From Marinomonas agarivorans (GTDB lineage: Bacteria; Pseudomonadota; Gammaproteobacteria; Pseudomonadales; Marinomonadaceae): a stretch of DNA of 64,000 nucleotides. Where the stretch lies: contig NHNK02000002.1 of the NCBI GenBank assembly GCA_002173415.2, positions 124,001-188,000 of the forward strand, written 5' to 3'. The position numbers were made by a program, and so were the translations under genes. A model generated the notes under the pieces. It worked only from the letters and a program-made list of their open reading frames with translations, did no database searches and was not told the DNA's origin. Of this stretch, positions 20,221 to 30,109 are shown piece after piece. The stretch's first letter is position 1. Each line of letters starts with the position of its first letter.

Positions 20221-20466
20221 AAATTCAAGCGTTTAATTTATTTTGATACGGTTTGCTCTTTGTTGGCTAGACAATGCACGAACAAGTCCATTTGTTAGAG
20301 TGGTGGCTTCTGTAGTGCAACTTAGTTTGATAAAAGTGCAACTTAATTTGATAAAGATATGTGCATGCTTCTTTCAAATATAAAGAAGGTATTTATTATT
20401 CGTTCAAATTTTACAGAACCAGTGCTAGTATGCATTCTATAAATGACAGGCCAGTGAGAATTTTAC
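20221..20466. promoter_or_regulatory. Divergent intergenic region between the CaCA antiporter and mlaF
   Basis: These 246 bases separate two divergent operons (antiporter-lptCAB-rpoN and mlaFEDCB) and so should hold both promoters. They contain a tandem 21-bp direct repeat (20315-20356) and a short inverted repeat CTTCTTT...AAAGAAG (20368-20388). No convincing sigma-70 or sigma-54 promoter could be fixed by eye. Confidence 0.5.
20315..20356. repeat. Two tandem 21-bp direct repeats in the mla promoter region
   Basis: Units at 20315-20335 and 20336-20356 each begin GTGCAACTTA and contain TTTGATAAA. They differ at two positions only. The 21-bp period is two helical turns, so a protein bound to both units would sit on one face of the DNA. 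They lie about 110-150 bases upstream of mlaF. Confidence 0.85.
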
Positions 20467-21288
20467 GTGTCTAACTATTTTGTTGATATCAAAAATATGA
20501 GTTTCTATCGTGGTGATAGAGCAATATATGATGATATTTCTATTCAAATCCCGAGAGGGAAAATTACCGTTATAATGGGCCCAAGTGGTACAGGTAAAAC
20601 AACCCTACTGCGTTTAATTGGTGGGCAGTTGAAACCAGATTCTGGTGATATTTTTCTCGATGGTAAAAATGTTCCCTTGCTAAACCGCAAAGACCTCTAC
20701 GCTGTTCGAAAAAAAATTGGCATGTTATTCCAAAGCGGCGCATTATTTACCGATATTAATGTGTTCGATAATGTTGCGTTTCCATTGCGCGAACACACTG
20801 ACTTCAGTGAAAGTATCATCAGAGATATTGTGTTAATGAAATTGCAAAGTGTCGGCCTTAGAGGAGCAGCGCAGTTAATGCCTAGCGAACTATCTGGCGG
20901 TATGGCAAGAAGAGCGGCACTAGCAAGAGCATTTGCTCTTGATCCAGAATTGGTTATGTATGATGAACCTTTCGCTGGCCAAGACCCTATCTCTATGGGG
21001 GTTGTCGTTTCTTTAATTAAAAGATTAAATCAGTCTGTTGGCATGACTTCTGTTCTTGTTTCCCATGATGTCGCTGAATCTCTTTCTATTGCTGATTATG
21101 CATATATTTTGTCGGAAGGGCAGGTTGTTGCTAAGGGAACCCCCGAAGAAATTAAAAAATCAACAGATGAACGTGTTGTTCAATTTTTGGGTGGCTTGCC
21201 TGATGGGCCAGTGCCTTTCCACTTTGATGCGCCTGACTATCAACAGCATATGAATATGTATCCTAATAAAAAAGGAGCATTAGTGTGA
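20467..21288 (+). CDS. mlaF: Mla phospholipid transport ATPase MlaF
   Basis: MlaF powers the MlaFEDB inner-membrane complex that maintains outer-membrane lipid asymmetry. The 273-residue protein has Walker A GPSGTGKTT (39-47), signature LSGGMARRAALARA and Walker B ELVMYDEPFAGQDP. The start is GTG at 20467. It heads mlaFEDCB-ibaG-murA-hisG-hisD and overlaps mlaE by four bases. Confidence 0.96.
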   Translation: MSNYFVDIKNMSFYRGDRAIYDDISIQIPRGKITVIMGPSGTGKTTLLRLIGGQLKPDSGDIFLDGKNVPLLNRKDLYAVRKKIGMLFQSGALFTDINVFDNVAFPLREHTDFSESIIRDIVLMKLQSVGLRGAAQLMPSELSGGMARRAALARAFALDPELVMYDEPFAGQDPISMGVVVSLIKRLNQSVGMTSVLVSHDVAESLSIADYAYILSEGQVVAKGTPEEIKKSTDERVVQFLGGLPDGPVPFHFDAPDYQQHMNMYPNKKGALV

Positions 21289-22067
21289 CGTTCGTTCAAA
21301 ATATAGGCGCAATTACTTTAGATTGGCTGATATCTGTTGGACGCAGTGGCCTATTTATAGTGCAGTCTATATTGCACAAACCTAAGTCTTTGCGTGTTGC
21401 TACTCAGTTATTCATTAAGCAATTGTATTCTGTTGGCGTTCTATCGCTTGTCATTATTATGGTATCTGGCTTATTTATAGGAATGGTATTGGCTCTACAA
21501 GGCTACACTATTCTTGTGAAATTTGGCTCAGAACAGGCTGTAGGGCAATTATTGGCTCTCACCTTATTGCGTGAATTAAGTCCTGTTGTGGCGGCTTTAC
21601 TCTTTGCTGGTCGAGCCTGTTCCGCTTTGACTGCAGAAATTGGGCTTATGAAGGCGACAGAGCAATTGTCAAGCTTGGAAATGATGGGGGTTGACCCATA
21701 TCGACGTATTATTGCACCTCGTTTTCTTGCAGGGTTAGTTTGTTTGCCAATATTAAGTTTAGTATTTTCAACTGTCGGTGTTCTAGGTGGTGAATTTGTT
21801 GCCGTTGATTGGCTTGGTATTCACGGTGGTAGCTTCTGGTCTTTAATGCAGCAATCTGTGTACTTTTCGACAGATGTTGTCAATGGAGTGATTAAAGCCT
21901 TTTGTTTTGCGATTGCAACAACTTGGATAGCAGTTTACCAAGGATACGAATGTGAACCGACTTCAGAGGGCATTAGCCGAGCAACAACCAGAACCGTTGT
22001 TTTGGGGTCTTTATCGATTTTAGCGCTAGATTTCATTTTAACTGCCGCTATGTTTGGAGATTTTTAA
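21285..22067 (+). CDS. mlaE: Mla phospholipid transport permease MlaE
   Basis: MlaE is the integral permease of the MlaFEDB complex. The 260-residue protein has about five or six hydrophobic segments and the permease motifs PVVAALLFAGRACSALTAEIG and EQLSSLEMMGVDPYRRII. The GTG start overlaps the mlaF stop, with AAAGGAG just upstream. mlaD follows after one base. Confidence 0.95.
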   Translation: MTFVQNIGAITLDWLISVGRSGLFIVQSILHKPKSLRVATQLFIKQLYSVGVLSLVIIMVSGLFIGMVLALQGYTILVKFGSEQAVGQLLALTLLRELSPVVAALLFAGRACSALTAEIGLMKATEQLSSLEMMGVDPYRRIIAPRFLAGLVCLPILSLVFSTVGVLGGEFVAVDWLGIHGGSFWSLMQQSVYFSTDVVNGVIKAFCFAIATTWIAVYQGYECEPTSEGISRATTRTVVLGSLSILALDFILTAAMFGDF

Positions 22068-22068
22068 T

Positions 22069-22536
22069 ATGAAAAGTAAGCAGTTAGAACTGTTTGTTGG
22101 GTTATTTATCGTGTTAGGTTTTGCTTCTTTGGCATATCTAGCAATTCAAGTAAGTGGTTTAGGCTCAATTGGCAAGGGTGATGTTTACCAAATTCAAGCA
22201 CGATTTGAAGATATTGGTGGTTTAACAGAAAGGGCAAAAGTGTCAGTTTCTGGTGTTACTATTGGAGAAGTTGAGAGCATTGTGCTTGATAAAGAACTCT
22301 ACATGGCGTTAGTGACATTAAACATCAATACTGATATGGCAGTGATACCAGTAGATAGTGCAGCAGCTATTTTAACCAACGGCTTACTTGGGGAAAAATA
22401 CATAGGTATTTCTATCGGCGCAGAAGAAGAATATCTGAAAAATGGCGATGAAATAACTGATACTCAGTCAGCTCTTGTACTAGAAACATTGATTAGTCAA
22501 TTCTTGTTTGAATCGACATCAGGGGATGATGAGTGA
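22069..22536 (+). CDS. mlaD: Mla substrate-binding MCE protein MlaD
   Basis: MlaD forms a hexameric MCE ring that carries lipids above MlaE. The 155-residue protein has one N-terminal membrane anchor and a single MCE domain (about 37-115, with FEDIGGLTERAKVSVSGVTIG). ATG at 22069 is chosen because GGAG lies nine bases upstream; an in-frame TTG at 22054 is the weaker alternative. Confidence 0.95.
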   Translation: MKSKQLELFVGLFIVLGFASLAYLAIQVSGLGSIGKGDVYQIQARFEDIGGLTERAKVSVSGVTIGEVESIVLDKELYMALVTLNINTDMAVIPVDSAAAILTNGLLGEKYIGISIGAEEEYLKNGDEITDTQSALVLETLISQFLFESTSGDDE

Positions 22537-23156
22537 TGTTTACATTTTTTCGCATATATTTAATTGCATTTATAGCCACAATCAGTACCTTTGCCACAGC
22601 TAATATTGGCCCTAAAGAGCAAGTGGAGAAAATAATAGAGCAACTCAAGGTTGAAATTGTTGCCAATAAAGATGTGTTTGAAAAGGATAAGCAGGCTTTA
22701 ATAGCAAAAGCTGATGAAATTTTTTCGCCGGTTATCAATGTTAAAGAATTTTCTAAAAGAGTAATGGGGAAATATTACCGCCGAGCCAGTACAGAACAGC
22801 GTCAAAAGTTTATTCAAATTACGAAAACAACACTGTTAAACAGCTATGCTACAGCATTACTGTCTTTTGATGAGAATAAAATAAAGATTCTGCCACTGCC
22901 AAAGCAAAAGAAGAAAAACCAAGCGCGAGTTAATATGGAATTTACCACAGATGCTGGCACGGTTGTTGATATTATCTTTTATATGTCTCTGAATAAAGAA
23001 CAAAACTGGTACTTGAGTAATGTTATTATCAACGGCATTAATTTCGGTTTAACATTCCGTAAGCAGTTCGAAGTAATTATACAGCGCAATGGCAATGATA
23101 TGGATGCTGCGATTGATGCGTGGGCTGACTCACTTGCTAAGCAGAACAATGGGTAA
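22533..23156 (+). CDS. mlaC: Mla periplasmic lipid carrier MlaC
   Basis: MlaC shuttles phospholipid between MlaA-porin and MlaFEDB. The 207-residue protein has an N-terminal signal peptide (about 1-22, FATA) and the MlaC/Ttg2D fold with FSPVINVKEFSKRVMGKYYRRAS. The start is GTG 22533 or the adjacent ATG 22536; both overlap or abut the mlaD stop. Length is normal. Confidence 0.94.
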   Translation: MMFTFFRIYLIAFIATISTFATANIGPKEQVEKIIEQLKVEIVANKDVFEKDKQALIAKADEIFSPVINVKEFSKRVMGKYYRRASTEQRQKFIQITKTTLLNSYATALLSFDENKIKILPLPKQKKKNQARVNMEFTTDAGTVVDIIFYMSLNKEQNWYLSNVIINGINFGLTFRKQFEVIIQRNGNDMDAAIDAWADSLAKQNNG

Positions 23157-23157
23157 G

Positions 23158-23463
23158 ATGATGTTGTCTGTTCGATCTGATGATACAAAACTTTATATCG
23201 AAGGGCTTTATGAACCTTCATCCTTGATGATGTTTAAACGCTTATTATCAGGAGAGCAGCAAAAGCTTACTGAACCAAAGGATTTAGATTTAACAGGCCT
23301 TGTTGGAAGTGACAGTGGTCTGATTGCAGTATTGCTGGCTTTCCAGCGAGTGGCAAATGAAAAAGGCTGGTCTGTTTGTTTAATAAACGCTAATGCGGGT
23401 ATAAAAGGCTTAATAACATTGGGTCAATTGGAAGATTTTTTTGTCTTGCATGACTCACAATAA
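23158..23463 (+). CDS. mlaB: STAS-domain protein MlaB
   Basis: MlaB is the small cytoplasmic STAS subunit that stabilises MlaF. The roughly 101-residue protein has the STAS pattern KDLDLTGLVGSDSGLIAVLLAFQRVA, matching the MlaB form of the conserved Asp-Ser loop. Starts at 23149, 23158 and 23161 are all in frame; 23158 is chosen as the first after the mlaC stop. The exact start is uncertain but the family call is good. Confidence 0.85.
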   Translation: MMLSVRSDDTKLYIEGLYEPSSLMMFKRLLSGEQQKLTEPKDLDLTGLVGSDSGLIAVLLAFQRVANEKGWSVCLINANAGIKGLITLGQLEDFFVLHDSQ

Positions 23464-23517
23464 AAACGCACAAATTAATTGTTTCCCTTCAAAGCAAGGG
23501 ATGAGTTTGGAGTTACA

Positions 23518-23757
23518 GTGGAATCAAATGAAGTAAAAGCCTTATTAGAAGGTGCAATTGAAAACTGCCAAGTTACTGCAGAAGGTGAAGGCTGTAATTT
23601 TCAGCTTACTCTTATCTCAAATGCTTTTGATGGGTTATCAACAGTAAAAAGACAGCAGCTCGTTTACTCTCATTTGCAAGACGCTATTGCCAGCGGTGCA
23701 ATTCACGCGGTAACTATGAAAACTTACACGCCAGAACAATATTCTCAACAGGCCTAA
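23518..23757 (+). CDS. ibaG: BolA-family acid-stress protein IbaG
   Basis: IbaG is a BolA-like protein that partners with monothiol glutaredoxin in iron-sulfur metabolism. The GTG at 23518 with GGAG five bases upstream gives 79 residues, the usual IbaG size. The BolA motif VYSHLQDAIASGAIHAVTMKTYTPEQ is present. It lies between mlaB and murA, its conserved location in gammaproteobacteria. Confidence 0.9.
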   Translation: MESNEVKALLEGAIENCQVTAEGEGCNFQLTLISNAFDGLSTVKRQQLVYSHLQDAIASGAIHAVTMKTYTPEQYSQQA

Positions 23758-23771
23758 CTTTTCTTTGCTAA

Positions 23772-25043
<1,272 letters not shown>

Positions 25044-25044
25044 C

Positions 25045-25692
25045 ATGAGCGATACACTAACGATCGCCCTTTCTAAAGGGCGGATCTTAAAAGAAACATT
25101 ACCTCTATTAGAAAAGGCCAACATAATTCCAGCCGAAGATATTTTTCAAAGTCGTAAGCTGATTTTTGATACCAACCATGACAATATCAAGTTGGTCATT
25201 CTCAGGGCAACAGATGTTCCAACCTACGTCGAACATGGTGTTGCTGACTTTGGTGTTGCGGGTAAAGATGTACTGATGGAAGCAAGTATTTCTAATGTTT
25301 ATGAGTTGCTTGATTTGGAAATATCTAAATGCAAGTTGATGACGGCAGGAGTCAAAGGTGATGCTTTACCTGAACGGCGCTTAAAAGTTGCATCAAAGTT
25401 TGTGAAAACAGCAAAAAATTATTTCGCAGAGCAAGGCATTCAAGCGGATGTTATCAAGCTCTATGGCGCTATGGAGCTTGCGCCCATTATGGGATTGGCT
25501 GATTTAATTGTTGACATTGTTGATACTGGCAACACATTGAAGGCCAATGGCCTAGAGGCAAGAGAACTTATCGCAGATATTAGTACTCGTTTGATTGTCA
25601 ATAAAGCCGCTTACAAAACGAAATATGGCCAAATCCAGCCCATAATGGAAATGCTACAGACAGCGATTAATCAAAATACATTAGACGCATAG
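25045..25692 (+). CDS. hisG: ATP phosphoribosyltransferase, short HisG-S form
   Basis: HisG catalyses the first step of histidine synthesis. The 215-residue protein has the catalytic core motifs [31 protein letters not shown] and [16 protein letters not shown]. It lacks the C-terminal ACT-like regulatory domain of long HisG. The short form normally works with the HisS-like regulator HisZ, which is not in this window. murA-hisG-hisD are tightly spaced and likely cotranscribed. Confidence 0.96.
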   Translation: MSDTLTIALSKGRILKETLPLLEKANIIPAEDIFQSRKLIFDTNHDNIKLVILRATDVPTYVEHGVADFGVAGKDVLMEASISNVYELLDLEISKCKLMTAGVKGDALPERRLKVASKFVKTAKNYFAEQGIQADVIKLYGAMELAPIMGLADLIVDIVDTGNTLKANGLEARELIADISTRLIVNKAAYKTKYGQIQPIMEMLQTAINQNTLDA

Positions 25693-25702
25693 AAAATATA
25701 CT

Positions 25703-27007
25703 ATGGCACTATCAATTAAAAAATTATCTACATCCTCTGCTTCTTTCAAGCAAGACTTAGATTCTCTACTTGCTTGGGATTCTGTTTCTGATGACAAGGT
25801 TCAATCAGTTGTTGCCGAAATTGTAACAGAGGTTCGTCAGCGAGGAGATCAAGCGTTAATCGAATACACAAATAAATTTGATCGACGCCATATTGACAGA
25901 GCAACCGAGCTAGAAATTTCACAGCAACAGTTGCAGGCAGCAAGTGAAAAAATTGATGCCGATGTATTGGACGCTTTGAAAGAAGCTGCTTTGCGGGTGA
26001 GAGGCTACCATGAACACCAAAAGCAAGACTCATGGCAATACACAGAATCTGATGGCACAGTTCTAGGGCAACAAGTACAACCTCTAGATCGGGTAGGCGT
26101 TTATGTCCCAGGTGGTAAGGCTGCCTACCCATCTTCTGTTCTTATGAATGTTATTCCTGCAAAAGTGGCAGGGGTGAAAGAAATTATTATGGTTGTCCCA
26201 ACTCCAGATGGTTTTGTGAACGATCTAGTTTTAGCAGCAGCCTTTATTGCTGGAGTTGATAAGGTCTACACCATTGGTGGGGCTCAAGCCGTTGCCGCAT
26301 TAGCATACGGTACTGATTTAGTGCCAAAAGTTGATAAAATTGTTGGTCCGGGGAATATTTATGTCGCAACTGCTAAGCGTATGGTGTTTGGTGCTGTTGG
26401 AATTGACATGATTGCAGGGCCTTCAGAAATTCTTGTTGTGTGTGATGGAAAAACAAATCCTGATTGGATTGCTATGGATTTGTTCTCTCAAGCTGAACAT
26501 GATGAGGATGCGCAAGCTATTCTCGTTTCCCCTGATACTGCGTTTTTGGAGGCTGTGCAGTCTTCCATGGAGCGCTTAATTACTCAGCAAAGTCGTAAAG
26601 ATATTATTTTAGCCTCTTTGCAGGGCAGGGGAGCATTCATTTCTGTCGAAAATATGGATGAAGCGATTGATATTGCAAACCATGTTGCGGCAGAGCATTT
26701 AGAGTTGTCTGTTGATAATCCAGAGTTATGGGTTAAGAAAATTCGCCATGCTGGCGCCATTTTTATGGGGCGTCACACACCTGAGGCGTTAGGAGATTAT
26801 TGTGCAGGCCCTAATCATGTCTTACCAACATCAGGAACCGCTCGCTTTTCTTCTCCTTTAGGTGTTTATGATTTCCAAAAGCGTAGCTCTCTAATTTTCT
26901 GCTCAATTGAAGGTGCTGATAAGTTAGCAAAAATAGCGTCACCATTAGCTCGTGGCGAATCTTTAGAGGCTCATGCTATTTCTGCAGAATACCGTTTGAA
27001 GTCATAA
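25703..27007 (+). CDS. hisD: Histidinol dehydrogenase
   Basis: HisD oxidises histidinol to histidine in two NAD-dependent, zinc-requiring steps. The 434-residue protein has the signature [16 protein letters not shown], the zinc-ligand region [15 protein letters not shown] and the [13 protein letters not shown] motif. In Pseudomonas hisC follows hisD; here an unrelated membrane-anchored protein does. Confidence 0.97.
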   Translation: MALSIKKLSTSSASFKQDLDSLLAWDSVSDDKVQSVVAEIVTEVRQRGDQALIEYTNKFDRRHIDRATELEISQQQLQAASEKIDADVLDALKEAALRVRGYHEHQKQDSWQYTESDGTVLGQQVQPLDRVGVYVPGGKAAYPSSVLMNVIPAKVAGVKEIIMVVPTPDGFVNDLVLAAAFIAGVDKVYTIGGAQAVAALAYGTDLVPKVDKIVGPGNIYVATAKRMVFGAVGIDMIAGPSEILVVCDGKTNPDWIAMDLFSQAEHDEDAQAILVSPDTAFLEAVQSSMERLITQQSRKDIILASLQGRGAFISVENMDEAIDIANHVAAEHLELSVDNPELWVKKIRHAGAIFMGRHTPEALGDYCAGPNHVLPTSGTARFSSPLGVYDFQKRSSLIFCSIEGADKLAKIASPLARGESLEAHAISAEYRLKS

Positions 27008-27029
27008 GTGCATAACTAAGGTTGATTAC

Positions 27030-27581
27030 TTGAATAATAAGTCCATTGCTCGTCCTGCCATTTTTTATCAAATAAGAATGGTGACTCGATTGCTAGCTAT
27101 TGCAATTCTGTTTCTATTTGTTGCTAGCTTCTTTTTATCAAAAGAGTATCGGATCGAAAGAAGTATTTTACTTCCTGTGAGTAGTAGTGGCCTCAGTGCT
27201 TACTTGAAAGAGGAGGCGAATTGGCCAAAATGGATATATGTGCAAGATGGGAGACTAGAGCTAATACAGGCAGACAGTCTAACTTTTTCAATTCTCTATA
27301 CATCAGGTAAAAAAGGGAACCTTAGCATTGAAAATATCGATGACAAAAACGTTCATTTTGTTGTCACTCCAAAGTCAAATCAGTTACCTGTAGAGAATCA
27401 CATTTCCTGGCATCCTGTCGATGGGGATAACTTGATGTTAAAGGTTGTATGGCAGATTACTGGTCAAGTTGATGCTGGTTTTCTGAGTCCGTATTTGGCG
27501 TTTTGGGCTAACGATATTGCCGGTGCTAATTTTGAGAAAAGTTTACAGCGTCTATCTGATGATCTTTTATCTAATTACTAA
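27030..27581 (+). CDS. SRPBCC-like protein with N-terminal membrane anchor
   Basis: The 183-residue product has a basic N-terminus, one membrane helix (about 19-40) and a C-terminal domain with the pattern of SRPBCC (START-like) ligand-binding proteins: YRIERSILLPV, a WPKW turn near the middle and a long C-terminal helix (ANFEKSLQRLSDDL). The start is TTG at 27030, with AAGG eight bases upstream. It occupies the usual hisC position and converges with degS, overlapping its 3' end by 11 bases. Ligand and function are unknown. Confidence 0.65.
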   Translation: MNNKSIARPAIFYQIRMVTRLLAIAILFLFVASFFLSKEYRIERSILLPVSSSGLSAYLKEEANWPKWIYVQDGRLELIQADSLTFSILYTSGKKGNLSIENIDDKNVHFVVTPKSNQLPVENHISWHPVDGDNLMLKVVWQITGQVDAGFLSPYLAFWANDIAGANFEKSLQRLSDDLLSNY

Positions 27582-28638
27582 TCATAGGTTGCTTGCCAAG
27601 AGTAATCGTTGTTTGAAAAGACTGGGCACCCCTGATTCCTATTACCGAAATACTTTTGCCTGGTTTGTATTTGGCCACTTGGTTTCTTGTTTCCAATGGA
27701 TTTATAGTGGATTCACCATTAATGCTGATTAGTATGTCGCCGGGGTGGAGTCCTGCTTTATGGGCTGGACTCTCTTGGGTGACGTTGGATATTAGCAATC
27801 CTTGACTGACAGATAAATTAAGCATTTCAGCATTCATTTGCGTTATTTGCCTTGCCTCAATACCAAGATAGCCTCGTTCTACTTTCCCTGTTTCGATAAT
27901 GTCATTCATAATTTCCACGGCATCGCTGGCCGGTATGGCAAACCCTATTCCTTGAGATCCACCACTGTTTGAATAAATAGCTGTATTGATACCAACTAAC
28001 TGACCACTAGCATTTATTAAAGCCCCTCCAGAGTTCCCTGGATTAATGGCAGCATCTGTCTGAATAAAGTTTTCATAAATGTTTAGCCCGAGTTGATTGC
28101 GACCAAGGGCACTGACAATCCCCATTGTTACAGTTTGACCAATGCCAAAAGGGTTACCAATAGCTAACACTAAATCACCAACGGTAAGCTTGTCGCTCTC
28201 ATCAATAGCAATGCTTGGTAAGTTAGCAAGATCTGTTTTTAGTAGAGCTAAATCTGTTGCGGGATCTGAACCAACTAGTTGAACAAGGCTCTGACGACCA
28301 TCTTGTAGAGCAATAATAATTTTGTCTGCATCTTTAATGACATGGTAATTTGTTAGTATGTAGCCTTTATTTGAAACAATAACGCCGGACCCTAAACCTA
28401 CAGGAGCTGCAACCATTTGAGTGTTAGGCATGTTTAAGTGTGCTTTTCGCGTTTGCAGATATTTGTGCGTATAAATATTGACCACAGCTGGTGCTGCTTT
28501 TTGTACGGATGCTGAATACCCTTGTCCGTGAGTAGTAGTGTAAGTAAAACCATGTTGGCGTACGAGTAGATAAATTAAACCAATGCATAAACCAAACAGA
28601 ATCGCTAAACTTATCTGCGACCATTTTGTATTAATCAT
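27571..28638 (-). CDS. degS: Inner-membrane-anchored serine protease DegS/AlgW
   Basis: DegS cleaves the anti-sigma factor RseA when its PDZ domain binds unfolded porin tails, starting the sigma-E response. The ATG at 28638 gives 355 residues with one N-terminal anchor (about 7-26). The trypsin-like triad is H99 (TNYHV), D129 (ATDLALL) and S203 (GNSGG), and one PDZ domain spans about 245-340. A single PDZ domain plus anchor favours DegS over DegP/DegQ. The gene diverges from the Nif3-like gene. Confidence 0.94.
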   Translation of the reverse strand: MINTKWSQISLAILFGLCIGLIYLLVRQHGFTYTTTHGQGYSASVQKAAPAVVNIYTHKYLQTRKAHLNMPNTQMVAAPVGLGSGVIVSNKGYILTNYHVIKDADKIIIALQDGRQSLVQLVGSDPATDLALLKTDLANLPSIAIDESDKLTVGDLVLAIGNPFGIGQTVTMGIVSALGRNQLGLNIYENFIQTDAAINPGNSGGALINASGQLVGINTAIYSNSGGSQGIGFAIPASDAVEIMNDIIETGKVERGYLGIEARQITQMNAEMLNLSVSQGLLISNVTQESPAHKAGLHPGDILISINGESTINPLETRNQVAKYKPGKSISVIGIRGAQSFQTTITLGKQPMISN

Positions 28639-28664
28639 TTTTTCGACTACCTCTGGAGACGATA

Positions 28665-29426
28665 TTGAAACGCCAAGCACTTGAGAAAGAATTAAACTTT
28701 ATTCTAAAGCCTAATAAATTTAAAGACTATGCCCCAAATGGACTTCAAGTGCAGGGAAAGGAAGAAATTACGAAAATTGTTACTGGTGTAACAGCTTGCC
28801 AAGCGCTAATTGATAAAGCGATTGAGCTTCAAGCGGATGCAGTGATAGTGCATCATGGTTATTTCTGGAAAAATGAACAAAGTCCTATTACTGGTATTAA
28901 ATACAAACGTATTTCATCCTTAATTAAACACGATATTAACTTGTTTGCTTATCATCTACCTTTAGATGCTCATACGGAACTCGGGAATAATGCACAGCTT
29001 GCTAAGATGCTTGGCTTGACAGAGCTAAATGCGCTACAGCCTTGGTTAGATCTTTCTGAATCAATAGGCGTTGTTGGTCGCCTATCTGAGATCAAATCAA
29101 TTAAAGCAGTGAAAAAACACATCGAAAAGATGTTAAATAGAAACGTGTTGCTTGAGCAAACGCACAATAGGCCAATTGAAAAAATTGCACTTTGTTCAGG
29201 AGGGGCGCAGGGATATATCGACCAGGCTGTTGATATGGAAGCCGACTTATATATAACAGGGGAGGTTTCTGAGCAAACTATTCATTTAGCAAGAGAGCGA
29301 CAGATCAACTTTATTGCGGCGGGACATCATGCCAGTGAGCGCTATGGCGTCATGGCTCTGGGCAACTACTTAAAAGATAAATATAAACTTAATGTTGAAT
29401 TTGTTGATATAGATAACCCCGCCTAG
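28665..29426 (+). CDS. Nif3-like dinuclear metal-centre protein (YbgI family, DUF34)
   Basis: The 253-residue protein matches the NIF3/YbgI/GTP cyclohydrolase-I-type-2-like family. It has metal-ligand histidines in VIVHHGYFWK and AYHLPLDAH and the C-terminal AGHHASERYGVMALGNYL. The family has a di-metal site, but its reaction is not firmly established. The start is TTG at 28665 with GGAG about six bases upstream. The position between degS/algW and zapE is conserved. Confidence 0.9.
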   Translation: MKRQALEKELNFILKPNKFKDYAPNGLQVQGKEEITKIVTGVTACQALIDKAIELQADAVIVHHGYFWKNEQSPITGIKYKRISSLIKHDINLFAYHLPLDAHTELGNNAQLAKMLGLTELNALQPWLDLSESIGVVGRLSEIKSIKAVKKHIEKMLNRNVLLEQTHNRPIEKIALCSGGAQGYIDQAVDMEADLYITGEVSEQTIHLARERQINFIAAGHHASERYGVMALGNYLKDKYKLNVEFVDIDNPA

Positions 29427-29476
29427 AAGATGTTATACAGATATTTGATTGCTTTATATTACTAGTAATATAAATG

Positions 29477-29500
29477 GCCTGAGCTGGTTTCAGCCCAGGC
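29477..29500. terminator. Bidirectional terminator between the Nif3-like gene and zapG
   Basis: The arms GCCTGAGCTG (29477-29486) and CAGCCCAGGC (29491-29500) form a ten-base stem with one mismatch around a GTTT loop. A T-rich stretch follows on the plus strand. It lies between two convergent genes. Confidence 0.75.
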
Positions 29501-29507
29501 TTGTTTG

Positions 29508-29966
29508 TTAGGTGGACGGCTCTTCCTTGGTTGTTTCTGCATCTTTCTTATCTTGTGAAAAACCAAACTCTTCGCTCAAAGTTCCAGGGCTATCCGTGCT
29601 TTCTTTTGGCGCATAGTCCAGAGGTGGTTCAACAATACTTTGCTCTACTGTCGCAATATCATCAATAATTTTGTTGTGATTTTCGGCTAGGTGAGAAGAG
29701 CTTAATTCAGCTGCGCTACTTGATAGTTGCGAGCGCAATGTTGCTATCAAGACTTCTGCTTGAGTAAGGGTGATATTGGCATCGCTAAAGAAAGTGTCAA
29801 TAGCATGTTGCTTCTTATCTGTATCCTGCTGAGTTGATAACGTAGAGAAATTTGAATTCGCAGCGCCTTTTTGTTCGACAGGTTGTTTTACTAAATAACT
29901 TTTTACTCCATAGCCAACAATGGCGCCTATTCCAAATATAATAATATCCAATGCATCTAAACTCAT
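29508..29966 (-). CDS. zapG: ZapG-like (YhcB, DUF1043) envelope/division protein
   Basis: The 152-residue protein has an N-terminal membrane helix (about 6-24), a middle helical region and a disordered acidic tail, the layout of YhcB/ZapG. That protein coordinates envelope growth and division in E. coli. It is divergent from zapE, which matches the yhcB-yhcM pairing. Similarity in the middle region is limited, so the call rests on layout and context. Confidence 0.7.
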   Translation of the reverse strand: MSLDALDIIIFGIGAIVGYGVKSYLVKQPVEQKGAANSNFSTLSTQQDTDKKQHAIDTFFSDANITLTQAEVLIATLRSQLSSSAAELSSSHLAENHNKIIDDIATVEQSIVEPPLDYAPKESTDSPGTLSEEFGFSQDKKDAETTKEEPST

Positions 29967-30109
29967 GATTAACTCCTAATATATTCATGCTAAGTATAGC
30001 TAAATCTAGTAGTCAGTTACCACTATAAAGACCATCATAAACGTGAGCTTTATCATCCATTTTGTTAAGCTTGTCGTATTAAACAAGTCAATTGTGTGAA
30101 AAGAGTACT

